Origin: Blumeriella jaapii
Taxonomy: Eukaryota; Ascomycota; Leotiomycetes; Helotiales; Drepanopezizaceae
DNA: 64,000 nucleotides
Direction of reading: 5' to 3'
Assembly: GCA_009599575.1 (NCBI GenBank)
Contig: VWND01000069.1
Location: forward strand, 868,001 to 932,000
Shown: positions 12,058 to 25,600 of the stretch, piece by piece
How positions within the stretch are numbered: the first letter of the stretch is position 1
How the letters are laid out: each line of letters begins with the position of its first letter
Notes under the pieces: generated by a model
Seen by the model: the letters and a program-made list of their open reading frames with translations, nothing else
Database searches by the model: none
What the model was told of the DNA's origin: nothing
Position numbers and translations under genes: made by a program

Positions 12058-15000
12058 GCCAGCGAATCACAAAAAAGCAAAATACTTTTGTTTTATTCGC
12101 CAAACCGATTGGCGTAAAAAAAAACGTTAAAATCGAAAAAAAAAAGATTTTAAAATTCGAAAAAAAACCGATAAAACTATTAAAAAAACGCTTACGATAA
12201 AAAAAATTAACGACGATATAAAAAATATCGATACCGACATTTCGGTTTAAATTATTCAGAAAGTACCAGCTTTTAAACGCTTATTATTAATGCGAAGCGA
12301 AAAATAAATCGACAAATATATTAGTTCCGAAGCCGTCGACGAAGCTATTAAAAAAATTATAAAACAAAAAATTAAATTGAAATTCAGCGATTTATTTAAT
12401 ATAAAAAAAAAATTCGATAAAATTATTAATAAACAAATCCTCGTATTAAAAAAAAACGAAAAAATTAAAATCATTCGAGGAAAAAACGATTTTAAATTAA
12501 AAAAAAACCAAAAAGAAATTTACAACACCGTAATTAATTTAACCGATAAAAAAAAATCTTCGGAAAAAATCAGCCTTTTAGCTTTCGCTATAAAAACCCA
12601 AAAGTCAAAACGACGAAATTGCTTTTACACGGCTATAAAAGCGCTAAAAATAAAAATAATATTTAAAAAAAATACGACCGCCTTCGTTTTATTCGATAAT
12701 AAAGCCGAAATCAATTGCATAAACCAAAAAACAGCCGAAATTAATAATGTTCCGATTATTATCGATAAACGAATAATTTATACGACCGTTAATAAAAATA
12801 TTATTAAATTTGATAAAATTGTACGAAATATAAAAATCGACGTTAAAAGTATTATTATTTATAAAAATTTTTTAATAATAAAAAAATGCTTTTATTTTAT
12901 TATTTTTAAAATGCTCTGGATTTTAAAAAGTTTCGTCAGTTTTAAATACACCGAAAACGGCCAAATAAAAGCTTTTTTTTAAAACTGAAACCGATTTTTC
13001 CAAAATCAAATTACCGTCGCCGGCGATAAAATCTTTTTAATCGACGTTTTATCGGAAAACAAATAGCCGGCTTTAATTTTAAAACAAACGCTAAATTATA
13101 ACAAAATCTGGAAAATACTCGGCTAAAAGCATTTACGTCGCTAATCGAAATAGCACCGCGAATAAAATTAACCAATATTAATATTTTTAATTATTAATTC
13201 GAAAATAAAAGTTCCGAAGATTTCGTTTTCGTATTAAATAAACCCGATTTATATATTTTATTTTTTTGTATTAATATTAACACTTTTTACAAACGCAAAA
13301 CTAATAAAATACGATTCGTAAATTTTAGCGAATCCGATAAAAATATTTCCGGAAAAATAAACGATTAATTTAAAAAAAATAAAGCAACAAAACTATTTTA
13401 ATCAATTATTAGCGAATTCGAAAAACTTATTACCGGCCGATTTTCCAATTTATTACTTGGCAGCCGATTAATAAAAAAACGATTTAATAAATTAGCAATC
13501 GGAACCTAATTTTTGCCAAAAAAAAAAAAGGTTTTATACGAAGTTTTACGCAACCGCGAAAAAGCTATAACCTTCGATTTTACCGAAATGGGCCAATTTA
13601 ATTTTAACGTTACGTTTTATATCGATATTAAAACCGTATTTTACGAAGCCTGGCAAAAAAAACCTTTTTAATTTTTAAAGCCTTTTAAAATAAAATAATC
13701 GAAATGTTAAAAAAACGAATTAAGCAAAGGATTTTCGAATTTTGCTACGGCCCATACAAAAACAAATAGTTTATCGTTACGAAAAAAAAAAAAGCATTTA
13801 TAAATTTATTATCGTAATCGTCGAAATAAACAAAATAACGATACGAAACGTTAATATATTATTTAACGTCGATTAATTTTCAAACGAATTCGCAAAACTA
13901 ACGATCGCTTTCTTTTTCGATTTGTTTTCCGGCTACGATTATTTAATACTTAATTTACGATTTCGAAATATAATAGCAATTTAAATTCCAATCGGTTTAC
14001 TACGTATAATCAGAATATTTATAAAAACTATTAATTTAATCGCTTAATTCGTAAAAGTCGTATATAAGATTTTTATAATTTGCATTTCTGATATTATTTT
14101 TTTTTACGTTAACTACGTCGAAATAAAAAGCTTCAGATTATATTATAATAATAAAAAAATTCTTTTTGAAATTCGACGCTATATAATAAAATATATTTAA
14201 AATATCGATAAAATTATAATTTGTTTCGAAAAAGCCAAAACTATTATTAATTTTCGATTAAAATTTTGCATATCCGAAATAAATATCGTTGGTTATATAA
14301 TTAACAGCGCTAGCCGTTATTTTTAACGAAAAAAAATTAAAAAAATATGCGAATAAGAAAAATATAAAAATATCACCGAAGCCAAAACTTTTATTAGCGT
14401 TATAATTTATTATCGTAATTAAATTAAAAATATCTTTTAAAAAGCTGCATTTATTTACGTTATAATAAAAAAAAAAGTCGATTTCGTTTAGAAAAAAAAA
14501 CAGAACAAAGCTATAAAAGTTTTTAAAAACGATTTTTTATCGATTTTATCGCTTATGCGAATCGATTACAGCTTAAACGCAAGAAAAATTATTTTAGTTA
14601 TCGACGCTAGTATTTTCGATTAAAAAGCTGTATTATAACAAATCGATAAAAACAAAAAACGGCATTTTTTACGATTCGAAAGCGGTTTATAGTTTTTCGC
14701 GGAAGCACGCTACGATGCTATCAAACGAAAATATCGAAGCGTTTTTAAAATAATAAAAAAAATAAAAAGCGAATTATACGGCGTATATTTTATTTTAAAA
14801 ATAAACGCAAAAGTTTTTATCGATTAATTAAATAAAAAAGCTAATAATTTATTAAAAGCGCTCGTTATTAATTAAATAGCTTAAATACGATTTATAAATT
14901 TCGAAATTAAGCATATTAAAAAAATAATTAATATAGCGGCAAACGGCTTTTCCAAACGAAAACGTTTTTTATTCGTTTGATTTCGCTAAATAAAACGAAT

Positions 15001-16680
15001 AAAATATCGACGAATAAATCGCTAACGAAATCGGCTGTTTTATTATTTGCGCTTTGGGTTTTATAAAACCGAAACTATTCGCGTTGCTATTTCGGCTGGC
15101 ATCGCGAATAAAAAACATTAATTTTCGGGCCGAAAAAACATTCGTATTATTATTTCGGTTAATACCGCGAATAAATTTAACCGAAAACGATCGGAATAAG
15201 CCGATTAACGACGAAAATAAACTTTTAATCGATAATTACAAAATCGAAAACTTTTATTTAATCGTATATTATTTAATTATTTTGTTTAAATTATTTAACG
15301 TATTAAATTATTAATTTAAATTATTTAAAAACTAAGTTTTCGATTATATTTTGGCCGACAAAAAGCTGTATAAAATAGAAAATAATATATATTAAAAACG
15401 ATTAATAATAAATAATAAAACCGATAAATTTCAAATTATAAAAAAAGCTTACGAAAAAATGTTTTATAAAAAAGCTAAAGCTATTTATTACCGAATCAAA
15501 AACGATTTCTGATGGAAAAAATGCTTCGAAAATTGCAAAGCTTTTGTTAAAAGCTGTATTTTTTATTAAAAACGAAAATCTGGCCGAAAAAAAAACTTAT
15601 TATATCCGACGTGATTTTTTGAAATTTAAAAAAAAATCAATTTCGACGTTATACGCGTATCGATTATCGATCGCAAATATACGTGTTTCGTATTCGTTAT
15701 CGACGATCTGTTTAAATAACTTAAAAAACGATTTTTCCGAAACGTTATTTTCGAAATTATAACGACTTTTTTTTAAAAAAACGTTATATATCGATACGGT
15801 TTATTTAATAAATTAAATATCGATAATAAATCCGAAAACAAAAGCGTTATCGAAACTTTTATAAAAAAATACGGCATTCAGCGTATTTAAATTTTAGCTT
15901 ATAATTCGAAAAGCAACGGATCCGTTAAACGAAGCTATAAAAATATTTTTAACGGCTTTTTAAAAGCTATTCGAAAAAGCTATAAGCGTTGGTCGCGGAA
16001 ATTCTCGAAAATACTTTTTGCTATACGTATATATATACACGCTTTTATTAAAATAATTTTATTTTTTATTTAATACGGCAAAAACGTTCGATTGCCTTTG
16101 AAAACAAAATAATTTGTATAAAAATTTTATAACGTAATTAAAATAAAAACAAAAGCAGACCTATTAGCAATAAAATTTAAATAGCTAAATTACCGCGATA
16201 TAAATATAAAAAAAATAATTTTTAAAAAAAAAAATATAAAAAAGCGGCTAAAAAAGTTTGGGATAAAATTAAAATTTAAAAAAAAACGTTAATTAAAAAA
16301 AAAAATCTGATTTTAATTTATGATATTTAGCGCGTTATTAACAAATCGGCCGATATTAAGTTTAATTATAAATGGCTCGGATTTTACGAAATATACGAGG
16401 CCGAATTAAATAAAAGTTATTATAAGCTTACGAAATTTAATAAAATAAAATTAAAAAAAAACGTTCGCCGCTAACCGATTAAAACGATTTTACAAAAAAA
16501 ACCAGCAAATTTACTTTTTAGATTTTGATTTAAACAGCGATTCCGATTTCAGCGATTCCGACGACGATTTAAATCAAAGCGATTATATTTCTGAAAAAAA
16601 AAAACTTTTTGAAAAGATTTGGAAACAATCGAACGATAACCCCGCTATTAAAAGCATAATTTAAATCGTAATTCCATTTA
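12058..16680 (+). pseudogene. C1 gag end and pol: protease, RT, RNase H, integrase
   Basis: Resumes directly after D. The longest surviving frame (12377-12982) carries the Gag-Pol linker and a retropepsin-like segment (VLFDNKAEINCI near 12690, probably ...DNGAEVNC originally). RT follows at about 13540-14330, its catalytic motif decayed to YVNYV at 14105-14119 (C2 keeps YVDDV). RNase H is at about 14550-14930. Integrase starts near 15350 and has its zinc-binding part at 15480-15560, its core to about 16000 (YNSKSNGSVKRSYKN), and a tail with WLGFYEIYEAE near 16375-16400. The polyprotein ends in an Asp/Ser-rich segment (16525-16600). I see no chromodomain. Confidence 0.8.
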
Positions 16681-16689
16681 TAATCGAAA

Positions 16690-17175
16690 AAAAAAAAATG
16701 TATACAAAGTTATTTATTAACTGTTTTACTGTTTTTATTATTTATTATTTTTCCTTTTTATTATATATTATTTTACTGTTTTTGTTTTGCTTGCTTATAT
16801 ACAACTTAATTATTTTGTTTTATATATATTGTTTATTTTTAAAACCTTTTTTTATATTATTTAAAATATTTATTATACTTTTTTTTATTTGATTATACTT
16901 TTGTTTATTAAAACAAAAGCTTTGTATATGTTTAAGCCGCATATTTAATACATTTATATTGCTCGTATATTTTATAAAAACTATTTTTTATGCATTTTAT
17001 TATTTGCTACTTTTTGTATTATTTATTTTTTTCGTTGTTTTAAACAGATGCTTATTTAAACAATTATAATTTATTAGAAAAATAATATACAGATTCCTAT
17101 GATTTTTAAATACAAATACTTTACAGTTTTCGTATTTCTTTTTAATTACTTTTTAATAAATATAATATATTTTTT
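16690..17175 (+). other. C1 spacer between pol and the extra 3' frame
   Basis: About 480 bp of very AT-rich sequence, with T-rich runs and short open segments such as 16698-16892 that translate to Phe/Leu/Ile strings. It is collinear with 32045-32530 (C2) and about 45520-46005 (C0). It may hold the pol terminator or signals for a second transcript; no motif is clear. Confidence 0.5.
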
Positions 17176-17182
17176 TAATTAA

Positions 17183-18435
17183 TAAACCCATCGATATTAT
17201 ATCGTTTTTTAAGCAAAACGTTGCTAAACCTGGCAAATTTATTTTTAATTTATTTTAAAACGGAATTATTATACGTAATTTTTCCGAATTTAAGCAAGTA
17301 TATAATACCGCTATTTTAGATTAATAAACAGCTTTCGTAAAAATATTTATAAAACAACTCGATATAATAACTGAAAACGTTAACGAATTTTTATTCGATT
17401 ACGAAAGCTTCGTTAAAGCTGAATTTGTTCGCAAAAGCTTTGATTACGACAAATTTCTGCTAAACTACGATAACGTTTTAAAAGCTTTCGCCGGAGCAAA
17501 AAAAGCTCGAAATAACAAAAAAAAAATAACAAACCGAATATTACGCTTTTTGCTAAATTAACAAAAAAAAAATATTTAAAAATACGTTTTTAACAAAATC
17601 ACCGGTATTATTTTATTTCGGCATTTCGTTCGCTTTTTCGAAACTATTACTTTTAATAAAAAAAAAATCTGGATATTAAACGCTTATATTTTTAAAACGC
17701 AAATTCTAAAAGCTAATAATTTAAAAGTTCGCAGATTCATAAGCTTTTTTACAGCTGTTTGCAAACTGATCGACGATATTATGCAATCGCCAGAAAGAAT
17801 TTTAATCGACTGCGAAATCTTAAATCTAATCTTTTTTTAAAGCAAAAAATTAAGCGTCGCCAAATGCGGCATTTTTATACCGAAAAAGAAAAACGACGCT
17901 ATTCCGATATTTTAAATTTATAATAACGAAAAAGACGAAAAAGCTAATATTATTTTTATTTAATTCGAAAAAACATACGCGGTAGCAACTAATACTTTTA
18001 AAATAGCTAAAACAATTCGGCGATTTTTATTTTTAATTATCGAAAACGAATCCGAAAACGAAATCAAAAGCGTGATAGCAAATAACCGCTTATTCGAATA
18101 TAAAAAACTTATTATACTTATAAAAACGATTCCGGAAAAAGTAAAAACAAAAAACGTAAAAAAACGCGCCGATATTTTCGAAACTTTTTTTATTCGGAAA
18201 AAAAAACTATTCGCGTCGTTAGCAAAAAAGGCACTGTGAGTAAAAACAGCCGGAAATCGACGCCGAGCTATAGCTTTTAAGCTAATTAACAGAAAACGCG
18301 ACGATTTTACGGAATCAGATTTAAAAAACGCCGGCATTTCGAAAAAAAAAAAATTAAACGATTTCGAATTTAATTTTTCGAAATTAAATACGCAAATATT
18401 AAAAACGCTTGCTGCGTTTAAAAACGTCGTATTAT
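17183..18435 (+). pseudogene. C1 extra 3' reading frame, first part
   Basis: A plus-strand frame of unknown function located after pol. It reads, for example, FFKQNVAKPGKF, NVNEFLFDYESFVKAEF near 17380 and KTIPEKVKTKNVKKRADIFE near 18125. It is open for well over 150 codons before 18435. C2 cuts it at CTAT/TTAT; it resumes at 36175 and, after E1, at 43978. Composition is mixed charged/hydrophobic with a Lys/Arg-rich stretch, no evident signal peptide or membrane segment, and no similarity that I can name. The Phe-rich minus-strand frame at 17960-18337 is its shadow. Confidence 0.65.
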
Positions 18436-18706
18436 TGTAAAACGGTGATACCTTGTATTAATAGGAATTGGTAGTTTTAGCTATGGTCGAGGCATGGACC
18501 CCTCCGAGACCCCCTGCCACTGACTACTTTCAACAGGTATAAAAGCAAAGCACCCCCTTAAATAGTACCATAAGCACGCAATCCAATTCATATTTTTTTT
18601 TTTTTTTTTTTTTTTTTCTTTTTTTAATTTTTTCTAGAAATTCTTTAAATTATTTTACCCACCGATATATGGCCGTATTAATCTGGTTTTTCTATTTATT
18701 TTTATA
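18436..18706 (+). repeat. C2 5' LTR
   Basis: 271 bp. It differs from the C1 5' LTR by transitions and by a T-run expanded to about 24 (18594-18617). Confidence 0.92.
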
Positions 18707-19409
18707 TTTGATAATTTACGCAAGGATTTAAACTTCGGTGTTTCGTTTTTATATATTCGCCGATGCATTTTTTAAATTTACAATTAAAATCGATTTCGAT
18801 ATTTCGCCACTACGGCTTAAAAAACCTTTTATATGATATTATTCGCAGTTGTATTATATAAAAGACTTTTAATAACTTCTTTTATTTTACGTATAATTAT
18901 TGGATTACAAAAATGCAATATATTTCAGAAACGTTTGAAATTACGGTCAGGCAATTCTGAACCGTGCGAAGCTTAAAATTCGAAAATCGCTTTTTTATTT
19001 AAAGATAATAAATCGAATATTGGTTCGTACGCTTCGACCGCTGCGCTCGGCCCTTTTAAATTAGATCTCTTTTAATCAAACGCCTGGCGAAAACTCAATC
19101 TTTTGATTTTACGTTTTATAATTATAACAATTACAATTTGCGGCTTTTTATTAAAAATAATAAAAAAATGGCTGTACGTGCATTAGCCTAAGCCACGGAA
19201 TATCGAAACCGTAAATTATATAACAATATTATATTAATCCAGTTAATCTATCAAAAAACAAATTTTTTAATATATTATTCAAATATCTGGACGTAATTTT
19301 ATTTTATTCAATTCCTTTAGAAAACACAAAAACCTTTTTAATAGCTCCTTTATTAAAAACGATTTTTTTTATATTAAAAACCCTTAATCTGCAATTTCAA
19401 AAAACACTC
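18707..19409 (+). other. C2 untranslated leader
   Basis: Collinear with 3288-3989. The sequence after the LTR reads tttgataatttacgcaagg. No reading frame was recognised. Confidence 0.6.
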
Positions 19410-20755
19410 ATTTATTTAATTCAAACCCTACTAACATTTTCGTTAATATTATAAATAACGACGCTCTTCGTTTTTTTATGCGAAGCCGCATGCTTCTTCT
19501 TGGCTCCTCTGATACACCTTTATTTAATAGCGTCAATATTACCGATTTTATCGAAAAATATAAAAAAACCTGTAAGAATTTCGGAATTCTAAAACTAAAA
19601 TATTCGATAAACTTCTTCGCTATTATAACCTAACCATTAAAAATATTATTAAATCGATAAATAAATGAAAAGCTATTAAAGTTCGAAATTGGCGTAAGCT
19701 AGTTAAAACTTTGAAATCGGAATTCCGAAATTACGATCGCTAGCAAATTCGCGACACTATCGCTTTTCTCAAACAGTTTATTATAACAATTCGTTAAACC
19801 AAAAAATTCAAAACTTATTATCGTACTTATACGAAAATTTCTAACGTTTTCGTTAATAAAAAGATTTTAAGCGAAATTAAACAAAAAAAATTGTTTTTAC
19901 TTAGCTTTTCAACCAGCATTCGTAACAAAACCATTAAGCATTTTAAAATTAATAAACAAGATTCTAAAATCTTCGATTAATATTCCAAATTTGTGAAATT
20001 CGTTTTAAACAAAACCAAAGCGAACGTATTATCGAAGCTATAAACTAAAAGAAATCTTTTTTTCTTATTTACAAAAAAAACGTGGAAGCTTTAGTATAAA
20101 AATATGCCCAGCTATTAAAAATTACCGAAATCGCTAAAAAACAATCAATTACTATACCATTTAATCGCTTTGCAAAATTTATTAATTTGAAAAAGCTTAA
20201 CAAAAATATCGAAACTTTCGTATTAAAATTTACCGACATTAAAATTCAAGAATTTCAGAGCAAAATCGAAAGTTTTATATAATAGCAAAAAAAACTCCTT
20301 TACGTTAACTCGAATAATAAAAACGATCAAAATAGCTTTTATAATAATTACTTTTTTTAAAATGCGCGAAGCGATTAATTTCGCCAAGCCATCGTAAAAA
20401 TAATAGCTGCCTAATAGCAATTTTTCCGTATTAACGATCAGAATCAGCGAAATATTAATTACAATAACGATTATTAAAAAAAAAAAAAAAACTAACGCGG
20501 AAATCAAAATCGCGGCTATTAAAATAATAAAAATAATTATTAAAACAAACCCCGTAGCTTTAAATATGAATTTTGTAATAATAAAAAAATTTACTGCGAA
20601 AAACCTTATATTCGCTTTAAATGCAAAACATTTAATTTCTGTATAAATAATAAAATCTATTATATTAATAAATACGGAACGATTTATTTCGGACCGACGA
20701 AAGCAGAAATAAGCCTTTTTAACAAAGTTGAAAATCAAAGCTGGTTAAATACTAT
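19410..20755 (+). pseudogene. C2 gag, cut by the A1 insertion
   Basis: Collinear with C1 gag. The capsid-like part includes SVNITDFIEKYKKT from about 19534 and NWRKLVKTLKSEFRNYD near 19690-19740. The Cys-rich region is at about 20550-20710. It is interrupted at 20755 just after a GGTTAAATACTAT sequence; the frame resumes at 27184 with TCGCTTAAAAATAAAAAATACG, exactly as the unbroken C1 reads at 5338. The 171-codon minus-strand open frame at 20223-20738 lies antisense to gag and is regarded as a RIP artefact. Confidence 0.75.
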
Positions 20756-21019
20756 TATAACGACTCACTCGTTTGCCCCTCGCGTCACCCCAGCAACTAC
20801 GTATAATTGCAAGCTCCCTGGTCTCTTGGTGGATCTTCCATTAACTGTGGAAACTATTATATATATAAGGCTCTTTCCCCTTAGCAACCTCTGCCTTTTG
20901 CAATTGTTAATTTTAAATAAATATTTTTATTACAAAACCAAAAGCTCGTTTTTTATATTATATAAGCACGGCGACCAATTAACTAATTTCCTAGCCCTTC
21001 GATTAATTAAATCGTTATA
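20756..21019 (+). repeat. A1 5' LTR
   Basis: 264 bp, from TATAACG (was TGTAACG) to TCGTTATA (was TTACA). It includes a TATA-like stretch, attatatatataagg, at about 20853-20870. The open frame 20826-21029 is an LTR artefact. Confidence 0.93.
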
Positions 21020-21039
21020 TTATCAATAACTTTTTTTCT

Positions 21040-22620
21040 ACGCTAGCGACGGCGTAAACTATTTCTTTTTTCGAATTTCTTACGGATTATATTAAAATGA
21101 TCGACCGGTCGTAAAAAAGTTTATTTCCGCACTTCGCGAAAAATAACTTTTGTTTAACAATCTCCCTTTTAGCAAAGCTTTTCAGCTTCTGCTATTACAT
21201 TTTAACTTTTTTTTTTTTAATTAACGAAAAAGGAATCTTTTTTAAAAGCTTTTTTTTTAAAAAACAATTCTCCCCCCGAGGAAAAAAAAACAAAAAAAAA
21301 GACAAAGCGCCAATTATTTCGCCTGCCACCTTTTTTTTGCAGCCTAGCGCTAAAAGCGTTCAATTGAAACTTTTGCAAAATCAACTGAAAAAAGCGCAAA
21401 AACGTAAACGACAATTTTTAAAAACTATACGATTGCGATAAACCTTTTAATCAAAGCGTTTAATAAAATTTATCGAACGTACTTTTGCTAATCGCAAATC
21501 TGCTGCTTTTCTTTTCTCGCAACGTTTTATTTCAATTAACAAACGCTGCAAATCAATCTTTACGCTTTTCGCGAACTTTTTTTAAATCTTTTTATAACGG
21601 CCAAAATTCTAGCGCGCTTTTTAAACGCTATAATTTCTATTTATTTGCTAACTTTCGATTAGCTCGTATAAAACGCGTTCCGAATTTTAAATTTAAACTA
21701 GATAATAGTGAAAATTACAAAGCACGCTATTGAAAAACTAAAATTTTCGATAACTTCGAATTTTACTACGATTATTTCGTTAGCGATCGATTTCGTAAGA
21801 ATTATATACTCGATCAGACCGAAAGCGTAGTAAAAAAGTTTTTTACTTCGCGTATTTTAAATCGTTCCGATTCTATTTTTCCCGAAGAATTAATAAAAAA
21901 AGTCGCCGATTTTCTGGCCGACCTTTTCGACGTTCAAAAGGCCGAAAACGAATTTAAAATATTTATAATAAATACGCACGACGATTTCTGGCGCTTTTAT
22001 CTGCGATTTTTTATTTTCGCAGCGAACGCTTAAATACGGATTAATAAACAATTTCGAAACGCTTTCCGCGATAAAATACCAAAGCGTTTACGAGAAAAGC
22101 TGCATTTAAAATAAGCGCGTACAACGACTTTTAAAAATTGGCTTACCGCCGTCCGACAAAAAAAACAAAATTAATTAGCTAAACGAATTTTATACGCGAA
22201 TCGCTTTTTTATTAAATTTATTATTTATTAAAATAGTAAATTTTTAATCAAAGCGTACTACGAATCAAATCGTACGTACGAAAGTCGTTTAAATATTTCA
22301 TAAGCTTTTTTTCAGCCTTTTATTTTTTCTTTTCCTTTACGCCAAAACGCCCCCCTTAGCGTTTTCCTTTCGATCGGACCAACGATAACGCTCGTTTTTT
22401 ATTTTATATCAGAAAATTCAAAAAAACCAATCTGCACGATTTTTTACGGGCCGATCTTCGGTTTTATTCAAAAGTTTTTCTAAGCTGATAAATATAAACG
22501 AAATCGAACCGGCCGAAGATTCGCTTTTTAATAATAATAATAAAAACGAAAACTTTTTTCCAAACGATTTTCAAAACGCATATAAGAAAATCGAAAGCTT
22601 TTTCGCTAATCGAAGAAACG
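21040..22620 (+). pseudogene. A1 gag
   Basis: Plus-strand gag. An open N-terminal segment (21485-21733) is followed by a capsid-like region: FYYDYFVSDRFRKNY near 21760, then FPEELIKKVADFLADLFD near 21880. NTHDDFWRFYLRF near 21975 and KRLREKLHLK near 22085 follow. This spacing matches Gag proteins of fungal Ty3/Gypsy elements as I know them. No zinc knuckle was found downstream (22200-22620); it may be mutated beyond recognition or absent. Confidence 0.75.
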
Positions 22621-22654
22621 CTTAAATCTAAGCAAAGCTTTTTTTTTAAACGTA

Positions 22655-25600
22655 TTGCGCGATATGCGTTATTTTAACGTTCGAAAGCTTTTTAATAGCG
22701 ATTTACTAACAATCCCCGTTATATTTATTAAAAATAACTTTTCGTACAAAATAAAAACGCTCGCCGATTCTGGAGCGAACGGTTATGCGTTAATCGATTC
22801 GGCGCTGATTAAATTCTTTTTTTTCTTTTTAAAACCTTTGATTTAATTTTTTCCGGCTTTTTTTTTTGTAAAAGAATATAATAAAACTCGTGGCCATTTA
22901 ATTATATATTTTACGCTTTTCAATTTTATTATTAATAATCGAATATAATCGTTTATTTTTTTTTTGATTATTAACCTCGGAAATTATAATATGATTTTAA
23001 AAAAAGCTTGATTAGCCGAATATTAAATTTTATTAAACTATAATAAACGCAAGTTTTATTGGCCGAAATTTTATTCTTCTATAGTCTTTTACGTTCGTTG
23101 TATTAAAATCTTTTATTTGCATTTCCGAAAGATTTAATTTCGCTATTAAAACGACGCTGTAAAACGTGATAAAAACCTTGATTAATTATGGCAGATCTAC
23201 GACGTTATACGAAGCGCGAAAAGATCGAATTTCATTCGCGATGCCAATTTCGATAGCGACGCCAGTAAAATAATACAAAAAATTATACCATTTTCTCAAA
23301 TTGCCGATTTTTTTTCTATTATTTCTTTTTCTTTTCTTTTTTTTTTTTTTTTTCCCTTCGTCAAAACAGCTTTTTCGTTCTACGAAAAACAATTACACTA
23401 AAGACCAAAAAAAAGCCCTCGCCGCGATAGCCTTTCAATTTAATATAATCGATAATTTAAATAAGCAGCCATTTTTTAAATTTTTTAAACGATCAGTTCG
23501 AAAACGAATCTTTTAATCTATTGCTTATTTAATTTTTATCTGTCAAATTATTACATACGCTTTCAAGCTGATTTCCAAAAAAAAAGCAATTGAAATATTT
23601 TTAATTTTTCTGTACACAATCGACAGAATACTAAACGACCTTACGTATAACATTTTTCTTAAGACCCAATTTTATAATTTTTTCGAACGTTTCAAAACCA
23701 ACGAAATATCGATTTCGATCTTTTCAACTAGCTTAGCAAAGCTAATTTCGAATAAACTTTTTTTCGAATTTTTTCCTTCGGAATACAAAAACCTCGAATA
23801 CGTGTTTTCTAAAACCGCTAATAACGAGCTAGCTTTTCACCGGCCCTACGATTATAAAATCGAATTTATTATAAATAAAAAAAAACTAAAATACATTTTT
23901 TTGTACAAAATATCGATTCCAAAGCTCGAAATTATCAAAATCTATTTGTAAAATAATTTTAACAAAAGCTTTATCGAACTTTCCACCGCTTTTTTCGCTG
24001 CTCTAATATTTTTCGCTAAAAAACCCGACGGTTTACTGCGTTTTTATATCGATTATGGAACTTTTAATAATATTATTCGTAAAAATCGCTATTTTTTTTT
24101 TTTTATCGATAAAACTTTTGCTTGTTTTTCGAAAGCGCGAATTTTTACGAAGCTCGATATTCGTTAAGCTTTTTACAAAATTCGAATAAACTTCGCTAAT
24201 AAAAAACTAACGACGTTTCGTACGCGTTACGGCGCTTATAAATATAAAATGCTATCTTTTGGCTTTATTAATAAATTCGCAATTTACCAACGCTATATAA
24301 ACGACGTTTTCGATTATTTAAACGATTTTTGTATTATATATTTAAATAATATTTTTATTTATTCGTCCGATTTTTTGAAATACGTTATATACGTTCGCAA
24401 AATATTTTAAAAGCTCGCTGACGCTGAATTACAAGCCGATATTCGAAAATCTGAATTTAACGTTATTCGGACCCGTTATTTAAATTTTATTATTTCGACT
24501 AAAAGCCTAAAAATAAATCCAGAAAAAATCTCCGTAATCGCTTACTAAAAGCTTTTTATTATTATAAAAAGTATACAAAACTTTTTTGGTTTTTGTAACT
24601 TTTACCGACGTTTTATTCGAAACTACGGTATAATTGCAAAGCTTTTAGTTTATTTAACTAAAGCTAACGTTTTTTTTAATTTTACTTTTAAATATCAAAA
24701 AAGTTTCGACCTTTTTATACTAGCTTTTATTATTGCACCAGTTCTATAATATTACAAGCAAAATCTTTCTTGTATATTAAAAACTAACGCTTCCGACGGC
24801 GTAATAGCTTTTGTGTTTTCGCAATTTTATAGCGACGATTGGCTTTCAATCGTTTATTTTAGCAAAACCATAGCTTTCGCAAAGCTAAATTACGTCGTAT
24901 ACGATAAAAAAATACTCGCAATCGTAAGATTTTTAAGCAATTTTCGTATTAAATTAGCTAGCTTAATTTATTAAATCAAAATTATTATTAATTATAAGAT
25001 TTTAAAATACTTTATAACCTTCAAACTTTTAAACGCTCGATAAGCACGCTAGGCCGAGCTTCTCGCCGATTACAATTTTTTTATTACGTACAAACTAAGT
25101 AAACACAACTTTTTAGCTAACGTATTAACACGTCGTACGAGCGAATTCGATCGCCAAAACTTTTTTAAACGCGCCCAACGCTTGCAAATATTTTTTCGAA
25201 CCGATCAAATCGATTACCGTTTTTTAACTAAAAAATTTCGATCTTCTACGGCCTTCGAAACAGCTGTTTTTATCGTTAAAATAACTGATTTTTTTCCGTA
25301 TTCCGTGTCGTTAACCAGCTTTTCTACGCTAATCGCATAGCTAGCAGCCTGATAGCCTTTCGAAAAAAAGTTGTACGAAACGCTATAAAAAAAAACGACG
25401 ATAATAATATTCCGTTTTCGTATATATTTAAACGCGATCTGCTATTATATTACGGTCGCCTGATAATACCAGACGTCGATTATTTTCGTTTGGCCCTTGT
25501 ACGAAAAATGCACGACCAGATTTCTACCGTTTATTTCAGCGTTCGCAAAACTACGCAATTGCTTTCGGACTAATATTATTAGCGAAATATAACAGCTTTC

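Noticed and set aside
16698..16892. Possible small membrane protein (Leu/Ile/Phe-rich, 64 codons) after family C pol
   Set aside because: Very AT-rich spacer; hydrophobic residues follow from TTT/TTA/ATT codons, and the frame is not kept in C2 (32045-32240) or C0.
17960..18337. Phe/Ile-rich 125-codon antisense frame, repeated at 33308-33583 and 49296-49673
   Set aside because: Exact antisense of the Lys/Arg/Glu-rich part of the extra 3' frame of family C. Its Phe-rich composition is the mirror of Lys codons, so it is treated as a shadow despite appearing in three copies.
20826..21029. 67-68-codon frames in the A LTRs (20826-21029, 26985-27191)
   Set aside because: Inside LTRs and running past their ends; no coding features.
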